Below are positions 43,384 to 52,743 of a DNA stretch of 64,000 bases, piece by piece. The DNA comes from JANOYJ01 sp963792485 (GTDB taxonomy: Bacteria > Pseudomonadota > Alphaproteobacteria > Rhizobiales > Rhizobiaceae): contig CAWBWL010000001.1 of assembly GCA_963792485.1 (NCBI GenBank), forward strand, positions 248,001 to 312,000, given 5' to 3'. Within the stretch, counting starts at the first letter, position 1; every line of letters begins with the position of its first letter. The notes under the pieces were generated by a model. The model was not told the origin of the DNA, made no database searches, and worked only from the letters and a program-made list of their open reading frames with translations. Position numbers and translations under genes: made by a program.

Positions 43384-44243
43384 GCGACCGCAAGGCAAAA
43401 CCCGCAATCATCGTCATCTCCAGCCATGTCGCGCGCGGCTGTGTCGGCAACCGCGCCGCCGTTTTTGCGCTGGAAAGCCTCGGTTTCCCGGTCTGGGCCA
43501 TCCCCACCATCATGCTGCCCTGGCATCCCGGCCATGGAAAAGCGACGCGCATCGTCCCGGACCCGAAGGCGTTCGCCGCACTCATTTCCGATCTGCAAAA
43601 CTCCATCTGGCTGCCCGAAGTCGGCGCCATCGTCACCGGCTATCTCGGCGATGCGGCTCAGGCCGACGCCATTGCGGGCCTAGTCAAAACCCTGCGCTCC
43701 GCCAATCCCGGCATCACTTATGTCTGCGATCCGGTCATCGGCGATGCCAACGGGCTCTATGTGCCGCAGGCAACAGCCATTGCGATCCGCGACAAACTGC
43801 TTCCGCTCGCCGATGTCGCAACGCCGAACCGGTTTGAATTGGCATGGCTCACCGGAATGCCAGTCCTCGACAATGCCGCCATAATGAAGGCCGCGCAAAA
43901 GCTCGGTGTCGAATCGACACTGGTCACCACAGCGCACGGCATGATGAGCGGCTCCATCGGCAATCTGCTGCTGACGCCGAAAGTTGCCCTGCTCGCCGAG
44001 CACCGTCTGGTGGACGGCCCTTCCAATGGTTTGGGGGACCTGACCTCCGCCCTTTATGCCGCGCACCTTCTTCAGGGCACGAGCGAGGAGAAGGGGCTGA
44101 AGGCGACTGTCGCCTCCGTTTTCGAAGTCATGGCCCGCGCCTCCAAGCGCGGTTCGGACGAACTGATGTTGGCCGAAGACGCCAATTCCCTCGCCCACCC
44201 CATGGCCCTCGTCCAGATGCGCCGGCTCATGGTGCCGAAGTGA
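43380..44243 (+). CDS. pdxY: Pyridoxal kinase PdxY
   Basis: A ribokinase-fold kinase that makes PLP from pyridoxal in the salvage pathway. 287 residues. AIIVISSHVARGCVGNRAAV, WAIPTIMLPWHPGHG, YVCDPVIGDANGLYV, ATPNRFELAWLTG and DGPSNGLGDLTSALYAAHLL (anion hole and catalytic Asp) are all present. Start ATG at 43380 overlaps the stop of the small gene before it. It overlaps the next gene too (GTGA at 44240), so all three are in one operon. Confidence 0.93.
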   Translation: MSDRKAKPAIIVISSHVARGCVGNRAAVFALESLGFPVWAIPTIMLPWHPGHGKATRIVPDPKAFAALISDLQNSIWLPEVGAIVTGYLGDAAQADAIAGLVKTLRSANPGITYVCDPVIGDANGLYVPQATAIAIRDKLLPLADVATPNRFELAWLTGMPVLDNAAIMKAAQKLGVESTLVTTAHGMMSGSIGNLLLTPKVALLAEHRLVDGPSNGLGDLTSALYAAHLLQGTSEEKGLKATVASVFEVMARASKRGSDELMLAEDANSLAHPMALVQMRRLMVPK

Positions 44244-44980
44244 CGGTTTGCGCCGGGGTGGATGGGTGCAAGGGCGGGTGGATTGCAGTGATGAGGGCTC
44301 ATGAGAGCGAGCCTACGGCCGCCGTGTTTGGCCCATTTCAGGAGATTCTGGACTGGCTGCCTGCTGACGCAATCATTGCGGTGGATATGCCCATCGGCCT
44401 GCCTGAACAAGGAACGAAAGGCGGGCGCGAGGCGGAGCGGTCCGTCAGGCCGCTGTTGAGGAAGCGAAGGTCCAGCGTTTTCTCAATTCCATCCAGGGCC
44501 GCTGTGTATGCGGAAATTGGTCCCTTTCCTAAAGGAACATATGTTCAGGCGCATGCCCGCGCTTCCAAGGTGGCGCGGGAATCTTCCCCAAGCGCTTCAA
44601 GTTTTCCCATTCAGGCTTTCGGCATCTTTCCCAAGATCCGTGAGATCGATCATATTCTGCGCCAAGATCCGGCTTTGCAGCAGCGCCTCCATGAATCCCA
44701 TCCGGAGATAGCGTTTCAAGCGCTGAACGAGGGCGTGGAAATGACCTACAAGAAATCAACAGCGTCAGGTCAGGCCGAACGCTGTCAGCTTCTGGAGAGA
44801 CATGGCTTTTCTGCCGGCTTCTTGGGCCGCCGCGATTTCAGCAAGGCAGCACGTGACGACTTTCTCGACGCCTGCGTCATGCTGCTTGTCGCCGAACGGC
44901 TGCGCGCTGGCGCGGCGCGCTCCTATCCCAGCCCTCCAGTTCGTGATTCTTCCGGCCTGCCCATCGCGATTTGGGCATAA
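44240..44980 (+). CDS. DUF429 family protein
   Basis: A 246-residue soluble protein: CAGVDGCKGGWIAVM, AIIAVDMPIGLPEQGTKGGR, ERSVRPLLRKRRSSVFSIPS and RDDFLDACVMLLVAERLRAG are DUF429 blocks. The D-G-C-K-G-G-W motif and VDMPIGLP suggest an RNase H-like fold. Activity not established. Start is GTG at 44240, overlapping pdxY by GTGA. Confidence 0.9.
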   Translation: MTVCAGVDGCKGGWIAVMRAHESEPTAAVFGPFQEILDWLPADAIIAVDMPIGLPEQGTKGGREAERSVRPLLRKRRSSVFSIPSRAAVYAEIGPFPKGTYVQAHARASKVARESSPSASSFPIQAFGIFPKIREIDHILRQDPALQQRLHESHPEIAFQALNEGVEMTYKKSTASGQAERCQLLERHGFSAGFLGRRDFSKAARDDFLDACVMLLVAERLRAGAARSYPSPPVRDSSGLPIAIWA

Positions 44981-45048
44981 AGCCTGCCGCCAACTTGCAT
45001 CCCTCTTGCTGCACTGCAATATTGCGGTGAAACCTGTATGGGGCACTC

Positions 45049-45693
45049 ATGACAAACCTTCCGGAAAAACTCTTGCGCGGCTACCGCTCCTTCATGTCAG
45101 GCGACTATGCCACGCAGTCAAAACGCTACCGGGATCTGGCGCAGACCGGCCAGACGCCGGAGACCATGATCATCGCCTGCTGCGATTCGCGCGCCGCGCC
45201 GGAGACGATCTTTGACGCCGGCCCGGGCGAATTGTTCGTCGTGCGCAATGTCGCCAATCTCGTGCCGCCCTATACGCCGGACGGCGAGTACCACGGCACG
45301 TCTGCAGCGCTGGAGTTCGCGGTGCAGAGCCTGAAGGTCAAAAACATTGTCGTGCTCGGCCATGGCCGCTGCGGCGGCGTGGCGGCGGCGCTCAATCCTC
45401 AGTTTCAGCCGCTGTCCCCCGGTGATTTCATCGGCAAGTGGATTGACATGCTCAAACCCCCGGCAGCCATTGTCGGCGACAACACGTTGATGACAGCGGG
45501 GGAGCGCCAGCGTGCGCTCGAGCGCATCTCCATCCGCTTCGCGCTCGCCAACCTCAGGACTTTTCCCTATGTCAAGGCTCTGGAGACGGAAGGCAAAATT
45601 TCCCTGCACGGCGCTTGGTTTGACATATCGAGCGGCGAGCTGTGGGTCATGGACCCGGAAACCGGCGATTTCGCCCGGCCCCCGGCGGAGTGA
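45049..45693 (+). CDS. Beta-class carbonic anhydrase
   Basis: A zinc enzyme for reversible hydration of CO2. 214 residues. CCDSRAAPETIFDAGPGELF supplies the first Cys and the Asp-Arg pair; VVLGHGRCGGVAAAL supplies the His and second Cys ligands; VVRNVANLVPPY is also conserved. It ends with FDISSGELWVMDPETGDF. ATG at 45049. It is 4 bases from the next gene on the same strand. Confidence 0.95.
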   Translation: MTNLPEKLLRGYRSFMSGDYATQSKRYRDLAQTGQTPETMIIACCDSRAAPETIFDAGPGELFVVRNVANLVPPYTPDGEYHGTSAALEFAVQSLKVKNIVVLGHGRCGGVAAALNPQFQPLSPGDFIGKWIDMLKPPAAIVGDNTLMTAGERQRALERISIRFALANLRTFPYVKALETEGKISLHGAWFDISSGELWVMDPETGDFARPPAE

Positions 45694-45697
45694 GGCG

Positions 45698-46111
45698 ATG
45701 CGCTTATTCACCGCTTTCGCGCTCTGCCTGTTGCTCACGCCTATCGCGTCTGCTCAGCAGAACAACAGTGCAATCATCGAAAAATGGTACACCGCACTCA
45801 CCGCCGTGGACCGCGCCGCCTTTGAGAGCCTGATCAGCGACAGCGCCGTCATAGAACTTCAAGACATCGGCATCAAACAGACCAAATCCGAATTCATCGA
45901 AAGCCTGGATGAATGGGAGGATGCGATGAAGGGCGCAACGATACGGCACAAAATCGAGACAGAGCCCGGCGGCATGGTAAGTGTGCGTGTGTGCTACACA
46001 TTCTCCGGCAATGAGAGCTTGAACCGGGAAGACTTCAAGATCGAGGCTGGAATGGTCTTGGAAAGCGTTCAGGCCAAAATTGCGGACAGCTGCGAGGCAT
46101 TCTTCAAATAG
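45698..46111 (+). CDS. Exported NTF2/SnoaL-like small protein
   Basis: A 137-residue protein. MRLFTAFALCLLLTPIASAQ is a signal peptide. IIEKWYTALTAVDRAAFESL and VRVCYTFSGNE suggest a SnoaL-like/NTF2 fold, with two Cys near the C-terminus. GAGG lies before the ATG at 45698. The identity of the family is a judgement from pattern, and no ligand can be named. It follows the carbonic anhydrase gene by 4 bases. Confidence 0.6.
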   Translation: MRLFTAFALCLLLTPIASAQQNNSAIIEKWYTALTAVDRAAFESLISDSAVIELQDIGIKQTKSEFIESLDEWEDAMKGATIRHKIETEPGGMVSVRVCYTFSGNESLNREDFKIEAGMVLESVQAKIADSCEAFFK

Positions 46112-46140
46112 AAAAAGCCGGAGTGATCCCCGGCTTTCTC
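46111..46140. terminator. Bidirectional terminator between convergent genes
   Basis: AAAGCCGG - AGTGATCC - CCGGCTTT at 46114-46137, with A-run on the left and T-rich end on the right. It can end both the carbonic anhydrase/NTF2-like unit and the transglycosylase gene. Confidence 0.75.
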
Positions 46141-46161
46141 ACAATCAGAAATTCAGAAACT

Positions 46162-46974
46162 TCAGCCGTCGATTTGCGCGCCGATAATGGCAATGGCCTT
46201 CTGGTAGACGCCTGCCGCGTTCCAGCCCTGGATCGCGCCGAAATTCGGCTCGCCCGGCTGATAGCCCGCGCCGCGCGACCAGCCGTGACCGGCGAGAAAC
46301 TTGGCTGTTGAAGCGAGAGCATCGGCTTTTGAGCCGATCATGTTGATGCGCCCGTCGCCATCGCCGTCCGCGCCATAGGCGAGCACGTTCTTTGGCAGAA
46401 ACTGCGTCTGCCCGACTTCGCCATGCATCGCGCCGATGGATGAGCCGGAGATCACGCCGCGGTCAACCAATTTCAGCGCGGCATAGAGCTGCTCTGTAAA
46501 GAACGCCGAACGGCGGCAGTCATAGGCGAGCGTTGCGACAGCTGACACCGTATTCTGGTTGCCCAGCGATGCGCCGAAGCCGGTTTCCATGCCCCAGATC
46601 GCAATCAGCGGCCCGGCCGGAACGCCGTAGCGCTTTTCAAGATTGGCGAACAGGCCGGCATTCGCCGCCTTCAAACTCTTGCCGCGCGAGGCGATTGCCC
46701 GCCCGCCGCGCTTTGCCATGAACTGATCAAGCGAAAGCTTGAAGCTCTTCTGGTTGCGGTCGGCATTGATGGTCTTGGTGGAATAAGAGGTGGAGGCAAG
46801 CGCCTTCAGACCCTTGGCGCCGACGCCGTTGGCCTTGGCCTCGCCCGAAAACTCGGCTTTCCAGGCCTCGTATCCGCCGCCCGAATTACCACATTTGGCC
46901 GCATGGGCCGCGCCCGATGCGCCCAGCAAAGCGGCCGCCGCCGCCAAAATTACGATTCCGCGCATCTGCGCCAT
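46162..46974 (-). CDS. Lytic murein transglycosylase (MltB/SLT2 family)
   Basis: A 270-residue exported enzyme that cuts peptidoglycan glycan strands. MRGIVILAAAAALLGASGAA is a signal peptide. GPLIAIWGMETGFGASLGNQ holds the catalytic Glu, AMHGEVGQTQFLPKNVLAYG and GSKADALASTAKFLAGHGWS are typical of the family. AGGAGA before the ATG at 46974 decides the start; the frame extends to 47109. No lipobox is seen, so it is probably periplasmic and soluble. Confidence 0.92.
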   Translation of the reverse strand: MAQMRGIVILAAAAALLGASGAAHAAKCGNSGGGYEAWKAEFSGEAKANGVGAKGLKALASTSYSTKTINADRNQKSFKLSLDQFMAKRGGRAIASRGKSLKAANAGLFANLEKRYGVPAGPLIAIWGMETGFGASLGNQNTVSAVATLAYDCRRSAFFTEQLYAALKLVDRGVISGSSIGAMHGEVGQTQFLPKNVLAYGADGDGDGRINMIGSKADALASTAKFLAGHGWSRGAGYQPGEPNFGAIQGWNAAGVYQKAIAIIGAQIDG

Positions 46975-47159
46975 GAAGTTTCTCCTGGAAGACGTTGATT
47001 CGATACCCCGGCCTATTGTGCCAAGGTTGCATTGATTTGTCATCGGGTTCCTAAAAGGCAAGGTATGGCGAAAACTTGGCGGATCAGTCTCAATTATGGC
47101 GCCCGGCATGCTTTATGGGTTTCGCCGTTGCATATTTGACGCGATATCGAGACGGGACC

Positions 47160-47315
47160 ATGGCGGCAGCCTGGCGACTGGCTCCCATCAACCTCCGCCG
47201 GGTTGACTTGAAACCGCTCCCCACCGGACTCTACCCTCTCGCAGACGCCGTCTCAGCCTTCGAAGCCGCCAATGACCGCGCCCGGTCCATGAAAGTGCAG
47301 CTGGATTTCAGCTGA
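47160..47315 (+). pseudogene. C-terminal remnant of a zinc alcohol dehydrogenase
   Basis: The segment INLRRVDLKPLPTGLYPLAD with AVSAFEAANDRARSMKVQLDF is the C-terminus of the medium-chain dehydrogenase family, closest in pattern to L-idonate 5-dehydrogenase. No catalytic or NAD domain precedes it; the upstream bases belong to the flank of the transglycosylase gene. It is therefore a truncated gene. Confidence 0.65.
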
Positions 47316-47332
47316 GCTGAAAGCTTAAGCGC

Positions 47333-47415
47333 GGACCGTCCTCTTCACGCCGGGACTCCCCTCGACCCTGCGGGGAGAGGACAGCTTCGCGGAGCGAAGC
47401 AGGTGAGGGAAAGTC
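47333..47415. repeat. Dispersed palindromic repeat, copy 2
   Basis: GACCGTCCTCTTCACGCC ... CTCGACCCTGCGGGGAGAGG, ACAGCTTCGCGGAGCGAAGC and AGGTGAGGGAAAGTC match the right arm and the loop of copy 1 at 39310-39451. The left arm here is incomplete. Located between the dehydrogenase remnant and the 47568 gene. The remaining 150 bases to 47567 show no gene. Confidence 0.7.
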
Positions 47416-47567
47416 ACAATAACAGCATCCTCCAAACCCGGCGCGCGGCGCCCAACTGTGGGATGAGAACACGAATTTTCCGAGCAAATTCAATCCGCCA
47501 GAAAAAATACTTATCCCACCCCTTCGTTCCTGCCCCATAATCCGCCCCGTGTGTGGAAAGGCAGGGC

Positions 47568-48288
47568 ATGTCGGATATTGACTGGAAAGGCGTCATCGAG
47601 CGGCAGTCGCGGGACTTGTTCTTTGTCATGACAGAGATGTTCTTCATGGCCGGTCTCAACAAGGGCGTGCCGGTGACGGTGCTGACGCGGCGGGTTTACC
47701 GGCGTATCTTGATCCTGCTGCGCCCGGCGGAGGCGGCGCTGCGCCGGCTGATCATCATCGCCGCGCGCGGCATTGTGCTGAAGGTCAGGCCCAGCGGTCC
47801 GTTTCCGAAGGAACTGGCGGCGAAGCTGAAGAAGATGGAGCGGGCTTCGGATGCGGCGTCGGATGGGCTTCAGAAAGCGGGGCGCATTCCGGTGTTCAAT
47901 CTGATCGAGCCGCTCAAACATTTCGCCCGGCCCGGCGAGCGCAAGCCGTTCCAGGGCAGGCCCACCTCGTTTCCGCGCATCAGCGTGCCGGGCTGGTCAA
48001 CGCCGTATTTTCCGCCCGAACCCGTTCCCCTCACCTGGCGAGGACCCGATCAATGCCGCGCGGCTCATCCGGCGCATTACAGCGTTCAAACACGCGCTGG
48101 CGACGCTGCCCAAACAAGCGCGGCGCTATGTGCGCTGGCGCGGCAAGATGCTTCTCGAACTGCGCACCCAGACCAAGCCCAAACGCGGCTCGCGCATCTC
48201 GACCATCCGTCCCGGCTATCCGCCCGGCCACCGCAAGAAGCAGATCCATCTGGTCGACCGGGTCCTCAGCGACTGCATTGCCAAGTTA
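47568..48288 (+). pseudogene. Conserved hypothetical protein, frameshifted and truncated at its 3' end
   Basis: It starts MSDIDWKGVIERQSRDLFFV and TEMFFMAGLNKGVPVTVLTR, then LRPAEAALRRLIIIAARGIV. After a frame change near 48040 (CCTCACCTGGCGAGGACC) it continues in another frame with EDPINAARLIRRITAFKHAL and RRYVRWRGKMLLELRT, GHRKKQIHLVDRVLSDCIAK. At about 48288 homology-like sequence stops and unrelated residues follow. I know no function. The abrupt end marks the left border of the accessory region. Confidence 0.55.
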
Positions 48289-48788
48289 GTTGACCTGAGT
48301 TGCGAGCGGGCATCGATCAGTCCACCTCCATGCACCATGGCGCTGTTCAAAAGACGAGCAAAGTCTGGACCAAACTTCTTGCCTCAATGACGGATCGTTT
48401 CAGAGTAAATGATAATCCCGCGCTCGAGCCGTATTTCTTCTACCATACGCAAGCTCAACACATAGCGAAGTTATAGCCAGACCGTATGAGAAATGACCTG
48501 CGCTGGGAACAGATGGCACCCATCGGCCACTGCGGGCGCGCGGTCTGACGTCACAAGCGCCGGGCTATTGCAGAATGGCAGATTTCGGCCAAAGATAATG
48601 ATTGGTGCGGCGACTTGGCAGTCGCCTGCCAGCAGTATCAAACGGCATAATCAAAGTGCCAACCGGCCCGGGACGGGCCCGGAGCTGAATCCCGAACTGA
48701 AACGGGTCATTACCGTGCAGCGCTGGGTGACAAACGCGTCTGATTCGTGAACCCGCAGGGACGCGCTGCAAACAACGGAGGAGCAATT
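48289..48788. other. 500-base region at the left border of the catabolic island
   Basis: No convincing protein gene. A 29-codon frame at 48387-48476 (MTDRFRVNDNPALEPYFFYH) has no support. The part 48640-48780 lies directly before the first sugar-binding gene and probably holds its promoter. CGGCCCGGGACGGGCCCGG (48664-48682) is a GC-rich dyad. No integrase, tRNA gene or direct-repeat pair was found at the border. Confidence 0.5.
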
Positions 48789-49770
48789 ATGAAACGCATA
48801 TTTACTTCCATCACTGCCGCAGCGGCCCTGCTGGGTTCTGCCGCGGCCGTCAGGGCCCAAGACCCGCTCGACATCGCATTCACGGTGCATTCCGGGCGCG
48901 TCCAATACCTTCTGGCAGGCGGTGCAGAAGGGATTTGACGATGGCTGCGCCAAGGTCGCGGCCAAGTGCCAGATGGTCTATGTGCAAACCGACGGCTCGG
49001 TTCAGGAGCAGGTGGCCAATATGGAGGCCGCAATCGCCCGCGGCCCGGATGCGCTGATCACATCAATTGTTGACAACACAGCCTTTGACGATGTGATCAA
49101 ACGCGCGCGCGATGCAGGCATTATCGTGATTGCCTCCAACGTCGATGATCTGGAAGGGGCAAAGGGCAATGCGCGGCAGGCCTTCATCGGACAGGGCTTT
49201 GTTCCCGCCGGCTACTCGCTGGGAAAAGCGCAGTCGGCTAACTTCCCTGCCGATGGTCCGATCAAGGTGCTGGTGGGCGTGTCGGCTCCTGGGCAGAACT
49301 GGTCGGAAGCGCGGGCCAAGGGCGTGATGAACTTCCTGGACGAGTACAAGGCCGCCAATCCAGGCCGCGACATCAGCTATGAGCGGATCGATTCCGGCAC
49401 TGATCTGGCGATCGTCAGCGATCGCGTCGGCGCTTATCTGTCCGTTCATCCCGAAACCACGGCCTATTTCGACACCGGTTTCTGGCATGCCGGCGTGGCG
49501 CGCGTGCTGGCTGACCGGGGCATTGCGCCAGGCAAAGTCCTGCTCGGCGGCTTTGACCTTGTGCCCGAAGTGCTCGACCAGATGAAGGCAGGTTACGTGC
49601 AGGTGCAGGTCGACCAGCAGCCCTACATGCAAGGCTTCATGCCGGTGATGCAGGTTTATCTCGCCAAGACAATCGGTCTGGCGCCGTCTGACATCGACAC
49701 TGGTCAAGGCATCGTGACGCCGAACATGGTCGATGGCATTATGGAGAAGTCGAAGATGGGGCTGCGCTGA
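48789..49770 (+). CDS. Sugar ABC transporter substrate-binding protein 1, one frameshift
   Basis: A periplasmic binding protein of the ribose/xylose type. MKRIFTSITAAAALLGSAAA is the signal peptide. A frame change at 48892 (CATTCCGGGCGCGTCC, one G too many) joins TVHSG to ASNTFWQAVQKGFDDGC. AKCQMVYVQTDGSVQEQVAN, ADGPIKVLVGVSAPGQNWSE and GIAPGKVLLGGFDLVPEVLD follow. Corrected length is about 326. GGAGGAG lies 6-8 bases before the ATG. First gene of a plus-strand unit. Confidence 0.88.
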
Positions 49771-49839
49771 GCGCCCGGACATCGCATGCCCCGGCGCGGT
49801 TTGCCGCGCCGGGGCTTTCAGGAAAGGATCTGCCGCCCA

Positions 49840-50829
49840 ATGCGCCGCATGCTCAAACTGTCTCTGCAGAAGCCGGAATTGGCAGCGACCCTGCTGCTCT
49901 TGCTGCTGGTGCTGTTTTTCCAGATCAAGTCCAACATGATCTTTCTGACTTACGACAATATGCGTGGCATGCTGGGCTTCCTGCCCGAGGTCGGCATGGT
50001 TGCCATTGGCGTCACGCTCCTGATGATATGCGGCGAGTTCGACCTGTCGGTTGGATCGGTGTTTGCGCTGATGCCGATGACGATGGCGGTGCTGATGGTC
50101 GCAGGATGGGGCTTCTGGCCCGCGACCGCCGTCGGGGCTGTTGGCCTGCGCCTTCATTGGTTTTCTGAATGGCTGGATTACGATCAAGTTCGAGATTCCC
50201 TCCTTCATCACGACGCTGGGCATGCTGTTCATGGCGCGCTCGATGACAGTCGTCGTCTCCGGCGGATTTCCCGCCAAGGCTGGTAATGGACAACATCCCG
50301 GAGCATCTGTTTGTCAGCTATGTCGGCCCTTACGACATGTTTCGCGCCTCGTTCATCTGGTTTGTCGGCATCGCGCTCCTGATCGGGTTTCTGTTGGCCA
50401 AGACCAATTTCGGCAATTGGGTGCGCTCGACGGGCGGCTTTCTGCCTGCCGCCGAGGCGATGGGCATTCCGACCAACAAGGTCAAGATCGCCTGCTTCAT
50501 GATTTGCTCGGTTCTGGCGGGATTTGCCGGGTTGATCCAGGTGCTGCGACTTGGCTCGCCCTCTGCCGTCGCTCGGCGAAGGATTGGAGCTGCAGGCCGT
50601 TGCCGCTGCCGTGATTGGCGGCACTGCGCTGTCTGGCGGCATCGGTTCAATTCTTGGCGGCATCATTGGCGCCATGTTGATCCGCGTGATCGACAACGGC
50701 ATGGTGATGTCGCAGGTCAACAGCAACTGGTTCAAGTTCGCCGTTGGGGCGCTGACGATTCTCGCCGTTGTCGGCAACTCCTGGCTGCGCAAGCGCGGCC
50801 TTGCCATGAAGGTGGAGACCGAGCGATGA
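49840..50829 (+). CDS. Sugar ABC transporter permease 1 (RbsC type), three frameshifts
   Basis: About 330 residues over four frame segments: LAATLLLLLLVLFFQIKSNM, FLPEVGMVAIGVTLLMICGE with FDLSVGSVFALMP (the RbsC-type EAA-like loop), then ACAFIGFLNGWITIKFEIPS and FITTLGMLFMARS, then ALLIGFLLAKTNFGNWVRST, then LELQAVAAAVIGGTALSGGI. Breaks lie near 50140, 50282 and 50563. All blocks of the family are kept. The start ATG at 49840 is followed by RRMLKLSLQKPELAATLLL. It partners the binding protein before it and the ATPase after it (overlap at 50826). Confidence 0.85.
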
Positions 50830-51555
50830 CCCCGATCATTTCCGTCCGCAATCTGCACAAATGGTATTCCGGCGTTCATGCGCTGAAGGGCGTGTCGCTG
50901 GACGTCATGCCGGGGCAGGCCTTGGGTCTGGTGGGTGACAACGGCGCTGGAAAATCCACCTTGATCAACATCCTGTCGGGCCTGCACCAGCAGAGCGAAG
51001 GCGAGATATTGCTGGAAGGCAAGGCGGTCGAGATCCGCAATCCGAAGGACGCGATGGGGCTGGGGATCGAGACGATCTACCAATACAATTCGATGGTCCC
51101 GATCATGTCGATCTCGCGCAACATGTTCATCGGCCGCGAGCCGCTGAAATGGTCAATCGGCGGGCTTCGGCATTCTGGACGAGCGCAAGATGCGCGAAGA
51201 CTCCATCGCCGCGATCTCCAACGTGGACCTGCATCTGCGCTCGCCGGACGCTTTGGTAGGCGAACTGTCCGGCGGCCAGCGGCAAGGCGTGGCGATTGCC
51301 CGCGCCATGCATTTCAAGTCGAAACTGATGATCCTCGACGAGCCGACCAACCATCTGTCGGTCAAGGAAACCGCCAAGGTCATCGGCTTTGTGAAAAGCC
51401 TGAAGGCGCAAGGGGTGACCAGCATTTTCATCAGCCACAATATGCATCACGTGTTTGCCTGCTGCGACCGGATCGTTGCCATGGCGCTGGGGCAGATCGT
51501 GCTGGACAAACCGGCTTTGGAAACATCCATTGAGGAAGTGTCGGAGAAGCTGTGA
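50826..51555 (+). CDS. Sugar ABC transporter ATPase 1, single-domain, one frameshift
   Basis: About 243 residues, one ABC domain, in place of the two fused domains of RbsA. Walker A is GDNGAGKST, signature LSGGQRQG, Walker B LMILDEPT. A frame change near 51165 (GGTCAATCGGCGGGCTTCGG) joins LKWSIGG to FGILDERKMREDS. This one-domain type is also found in the fructose system FrcA of rhizobia. The start overlaps the permease stop (ATGA). Confidence 0.9.
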
Positions 51556-51627
51556 TATGATGGGAAGTGTTTGTACCTTGCCATTTTGGATGACTTTTTC
51601 AAAGCCGCAGAAAGAGGAGATGCAGCA

Positions 51628-52728
51628 ATGGAATTGACGGTAAGCCCTGTCGGGCAGCGCGATTACAGCCTCGTCGGCGCAGACAGCCGCCGCGCTGTCG
51701 AGATCGGCCTCGCCTCGGCCGAATGGTATCATTCCGACGTGCCGCGCAGTGTCATGAAAGAGCTGATGCAGCGCAGTGATGGTCCGGCCATCCGCGACAC
51801 GATTCTTTGGTTTGCGCTGCTGTTCGGCTCGGCGGCCGGTGGCGTTTACTTCTGGGGCACATGGATGTGTGTTCCGTTCTTTTTTGTCTATGGGGTGATC
51901 TATGGATCATCCTGCGACAGCCGCTGGCACGAATGCGGCCACGGCACGGCGTTCCGCACCCAATGGATGAACAATACGATCTATCAGATCGCGAGCTTCA
52001 TGGTGATGCGCAATCCCGTCACCTGGCGCTGGAGCCATGCCCGCCACCACACCGACACGTACATTGTTGGCCGCGATGCCGAGATCGTCTGGATGCGCCC
52101 GCCAAAAACCCTCTTGAAAGTTCTGGCCCTTTTCGATGTCATTGGTGTCTTCAACTCACTAAGAACGCTGGCGCGCAATGCCGCAGGGACCCTTTCACCG
52201 GACGAAAAGAACTTCATTCCGGAAACCGAATGGCCCAAAGCCGTTTTCGCCGCTCGCCTGCACATGGCGGTTTATGCCGCAACAATTCTGGCGGCGCTCG
52301 TTCTGCAGTCCTGGCTGCCGCTGATGCTGATCGGCCTGCCGCGCATTTATGGCTCCTGGCATATGGTGATGTGCGGGCATTTGCAGCACGCAGGATTGGC
52401 GGAGAACGTTCTGGACCACCGGCTCAACAGCCGGACGGTCTACATGAACCCGATCAGCCGCTACATTTATTGGAACATGAACTACCACATCGAACATCAC
52501 ATGTTTCCAATGGTCCCCTATCACGCATTGCCGCGCCTGCATGAGCTGATCAAGAATGACCTGCCCGCGCCGAACACATCGATCCTCGACGGTTACAAGG
52601 ATGTCATCCTGTCGCTGAAGCGGCAGAAGACAAATCCCGAATATTTCCTCCAGCGTGAACTCCCGCCGACGGCAAGGCCCTACCGCGATGAGTTCCACAA
52701 TCTCAATGTGGCCAGGGCAGGGGTCTGA
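51628..52728 (+). CDS. Membrane fatty-acid-desaturase-fold oxygenase, MocD-like
   Basis: A 366-residue membrane di-iron enzyme. The three histidine boxes are HECGHGT (residues 101-107), HARHHTDT (137-144) and HIEHHMFP (about 290). Hydrophobic segments lie between them. The family includes MocD of rhizobial rhizopine catabolism, proposed to remove the O-methyl group of 3-O-methyl-scyllo-inosamine. RDYSLVGADSRRAVEIGLAS and AEWYHSDVPRSVMKELMQRS look like the N-terminus of those proteins. GAGGAG stands before the ATG at 51628. No ferredoxin or reductase (MocE/F) follows here. Confidence 0.8.
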   Translation: MELTVSPVGQRDYSLVGADSRRAVEIGLASAEWYHSDVPRSVMKELMQRSDGPAIRDTILWFALLFGSAAGGVYFWGTWMCVPFFFVYGVIYGSSCDSRWHECGHGTAFRTQWMNNTIYQIASFMVMRNPVTWRWSHARHHTDTYIVGRDAEIVWMRPPKTLLKVLALFDVIGVFNSLRTLARNAAGTLSPDEKNFIPETEWPKAVFAARLHMAVYAATILAALVLQSWLPLMLIGLPRIYGSWHMVMCGHLQHAGLAENVLDHRLNSRTVYMNPISRYIYWNMNYHIEHHMFPMVPYHALPRLHELIKNDLPAPNTSILDGYKDVILSLKRQKTNPEYFLQRELPPTARPYRDEFHNLNVARAGV

Positions 52729-52743
52729 TCGAATGGATCCAAG

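Noticed and set aside
49063..50277. A 404-codon minus-strand frame opposite the first sugar ABC genes
   Set aside because: His/Gln-rich shadow with no family features; the plus strand encodes the binding protein and permease.
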